Positions 6,501 through 7,406 of a stretch of 7,406 nt of DNA are shown here, one piece after another (position 1 is the stretch's first letter; every line of letters starts with the position of its first letter). The translations under genes were made by a program, and so were the position numbers. This stretch comes from Pseudonocardiales bacterium (GTDB taxonomy: Bacteria; Actinomycetota; Actinomycetes; Mycobacteriales; Jatrophihabitantaceae), in NCBI GenBank assembly GCA_030840415.1, contig JAVEEO010000319.1, positions 1-7,406 of the forward strand, given 5' to 3'. The notes under the pieces are model-generated. The model had not been told where the DNA came from. It made no database searches and saw only the letters and a program-made list of their open reading frames with translations.

Positions 6501-6980
6501 TCAGGCCGACAGCGGATAGGCGCGGTGCTCGACCCGATCGGTGAGCCGGCGCAGCGTCTCGCGGTTGCGTGCCTGCAGGATCTGGCGCTGCAGCGGGTTG
6601 TCCAGCCACTGGCCCGGCCCGGCCGTCGGAGCCTCGCGCAGCGTCACCTCGGTCAGCTCCGGGGAGTGCTCGTCGAGAAGGATCTCGACCGTCGCCTCAC
6701 CCAGTGGCCAGCCGCGGGCGCGCATCAGCAGCCGGCGGCCAGGCTCGCAGGCCAGCGACTCGGTGTTGTCCTTGATGACCAGCGGCCAGACCCCCACCTG
6801 GTGATGGATCTTGCTGCCCGCCTCGGGCCAGTTGGCATCGACGTCGCGGATGTGGGAGGCGCCCACCACCCAGCCGACATAGGCCCATCCGTCGGCGAGC
6901 TCGGCGAACACGCGGTCGGCGCTGGCGCGGACCGACGCCTGCACCTCGGTCATCGGCTTGGGTTTGGGCTTGGCGGGCAC
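6501..6980 (-). CDS. SRPBCC (START/Bet v1-like) family protein
   Basis: A 159-residue cytoplasmic protein with no signal peptide or membrane segment. The fold is recognised from its pattern: VQASVRASADRVFAELADGWAY for the first strand and helix, the WP..GSKIHHQVGVWP strand region, EPGRRLLMRARGWP and ATVEILLDE strands, a TEVTLREAP strand, and a long C-terminal helix containing NRETLRRLTDRVE. Members bind hydrophobic ligands in a deep cavity, and this subgroup is often annotated polyketide cyclase/dehydrase-like. The ligand is unknown and no catalytic residue can be named. GTG at 6980 was chosen because AAGGGG lies 6 bases upstream. It gives an N-terminus VPAKPKPKP ahead of the domain. ATG at 6953 (MTEVQAS) is the alternative and would drop this Lys-Pro tail. 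It is co-oriented with oleA across 147 bases that contain a hairpin, so it may or may not be cotranscribed. A carrier role for long-chain intermediates is speculation. Confidence 0.85.
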   Translation of the reverse strand: MPAKPKPKPMTEVQASVRASADRVFAELADGWAYVGWVVGASHIRDVDANWPEAGSKIHHQVGVWPLVIKDNTESLACEPGRRLLMRARGWPLGEATVEILLDEHSPELTEVTLREAPTAGPGQWLDNPLQRQILQARNRETLRRLTDRVEHRAYPLSA

Positions 6981-6986
6981 GGTGCA

Positions 6987-6992
6987 CCCCTT
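6987..6992 (-). promoter_or_regulatory. Ribosome binding site of the SRPBCC gene
   Basis: AAGGGG on the minus strand lies 6 bases before the GTG at 6980. It favours the GTG over the ATG at 6953, whose upstream sequence is the Lys-Pro codon run and has no such motif. Confidence 0.65.
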
Positions 6993-7092
6993 AACTAGGC
7001 GTGTGGCGAGCAGGTCGGCTGGTGGCTGAGCCCACTTGACCGTAGCGCACCGTCGAGAGGGGCCGAGTTCGTCGCGCAACCGGCAGGCCGGT

Positions 7093-7122
7093 TTGCACGC
7101 ACCTTGCCGGAGCGCCTACTTT
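7093..7122 (+). promoter_or_regulatory. Candidate promoter of the YihY/BrkB gene
   Basis: TTGCAC (7093-7098) and TACTTT (7117-7122) are separated by 18 bases. The -10 fits the actinobacterial TANNNT pattern; the -35 matches only its TTG. The -10 also begins a partial inverted repeat (TACTT at 7117-7121 with AAGTA at 7133-7137), a possible operator. If used, the transcript would have an untranslated leader of roughly 150 bases. No equally good promoter was found for the divergent SRPBCC gene. Confidence 0.35.
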
Positions 7123-7138
7123 TGAGGGCAAGAAGTAC

Positions 7139-7246
7139 GTGCGGCTGAATCAGCAGCTCCGCACGGCACGCCCGGCCGGCCTCTGAGCCAGGGTGGTGCC
7201 GACAACCAACCGGCAGTACCACCCCGGGCTCGACCGCCGAGCCCGG
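7139..7246 (+). other. Structured 5' leader with three stem-loops upstream of the YihY/BrkB gene
   Basis: Three hairpins follow one another in the 301-base divergent gap. (a) GTGCGG (7139-7144) pairs with CCGCAC (7159-7164), with CTGA-a-TCAG inside. (b) GGGTGGTGCCG (7191-7201) pairs with CGGC (7211-7214) and ACCACCC (7218-7224), leaving a 3-base bulge (AGT). (c) CCGGGCTCG (7224-7232) pairs perfectly with CGAGCCCGG (7238-7246) over 9 bases with loop ACCGC. The last ends 35 bases before the ATG. It does not match a riboswitch class I recognise, and no small gene here is convincing. Confidence 0.4.
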
Positions 7247-7270
7247 CCAGTGGCGTCCCAGCCCAGAACC

Positions 7271-7274
7271 GGAG
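7271..7274 (+). promoter_or_regulatory. Ribosome binding site of the YihY/BrkB gene
   Basis: GGAG with 7 bases to the ATG at 7282 sets the start of the edge gene. Confidence 0.65.
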
Positions 7275-7281
7275 CCTGCAG

Positions 7282-7406
7282 ATGACGAGCAAGGCCGATC
7301 GAGCCCCCGATCAGTTGACCGACCTGAGCGACTCGTCCTGGAAGGGCGTGCTGAAGCGTTCGGTCAAGGAATTCAAGAACGACAACCTCTCCGACTGGGC
7401 CGCGGC
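7282..7406 (+). CDS. YihY/virulence factor BrkB family membrane protein, N-terminal fragment
   Basis: Only 41 complete codons lie in the window; the gene runs off the right edge. The translation starts MTSKADRAPDQLTD and then reads SWKGVLKRSVKEFKNDNLSDWAA. This is the typical cytoplasmic N-terminus of actinobacterial YihY/BrkB proteins (W..VLKRT.KEF..DNL.DWAAALTYY), just before their first membrane helix. Full-length members are polytopic inner-membrane proteins with about six helices. Their function is poorly defined; the old ribonuclease BN label for this family is considered wrong. The membrane part cannot be checked here. The gene is divergent from the SRPBCC gene, and nothing ties it to olefin synthesis. 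Confidence 0.75.
   Translation, partial: MTSKADRAPDQLTDLSDSSWKGVLKRSVKEFKNDNLSDWAA

Noticed and set aside
7036..7041. TTGACC as a plus-strand -35 element
   Set aside because: No TANNNT-type -10 occurs at 16-19 bases downstream.
6995..7222. A 75-residue minus-strand open frame in the divergent gap
   Set aside because: There is no ribosome binding site or recognisable motif, and it crosses the candidate promoter and hairpins of the plus-strand gene.

Overview
The window is uniformly GC-rich. Gene spacing is tight, GTG starts are used beside ATG, and genes overlap by GTGA. Together with an OleB-OleC fusion protein and a YihY/BrkB N-terminus of actinobacterial style, this points to a high-GC Gram-positive (Actinomycetota) chromosome. 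I cannot name a genus. I see no transposase, integrase, tRNA, rRNA or CRISPR array.

Layout: (1) 38-1405, plus strand: a secreted subtilisin-like (S8) serine protease with a complete Asp/His/Ser/Asn active site, followed by a long hairpin at 1434-1479 in the 265-base convergent gap. (2) 1671-6353, minus strand, read from right to left: oleA (5328-6353), an oleB-oleC fusion (2654-5320) and oleD (1671-2657). Gaps are 7 bases or less, so this looks like one operon. (3) 6354-6500: the leader of oleA, unusually dense in inverted repeats, and a hairpin just past the stop of the next gene. (4) 6501-6980, minus strand: a small SRPBCC (START/Bet v1-like) hydrophobic-ligand-binding protein. (5) 6981-7281: a divergent intergenic region with a candidate plus-strand promoter and three stem-loops. 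(6) 7282-7406, plus strand: the first 41 codons of a YihY/BrkB-family membrane protein cut by the window edge.

The centre of the window is a complete head-to-head long-chain olefin pathway. OleA joins two activated fatty acids into a beta-keto acid, OleD reduces the ketone, the OleC half closes the beta-hydroxy acid into a beta-lactone using ATP, and the OleB half removes CO2 to give a cis internal alkene. All catalytic residues expected of the four activities are visible. The pathway is described in other bacteria, so the cluster as a whole is not a new system. The less ordinary points are the three-fold repeat at the oleA/oleBC junction, the nested, partly mutually exclusive inverted repeats before oleA, the SRPBCC gene beside a hydrocarbon pathway, and the structured leader of the YihY/BrkB gene.
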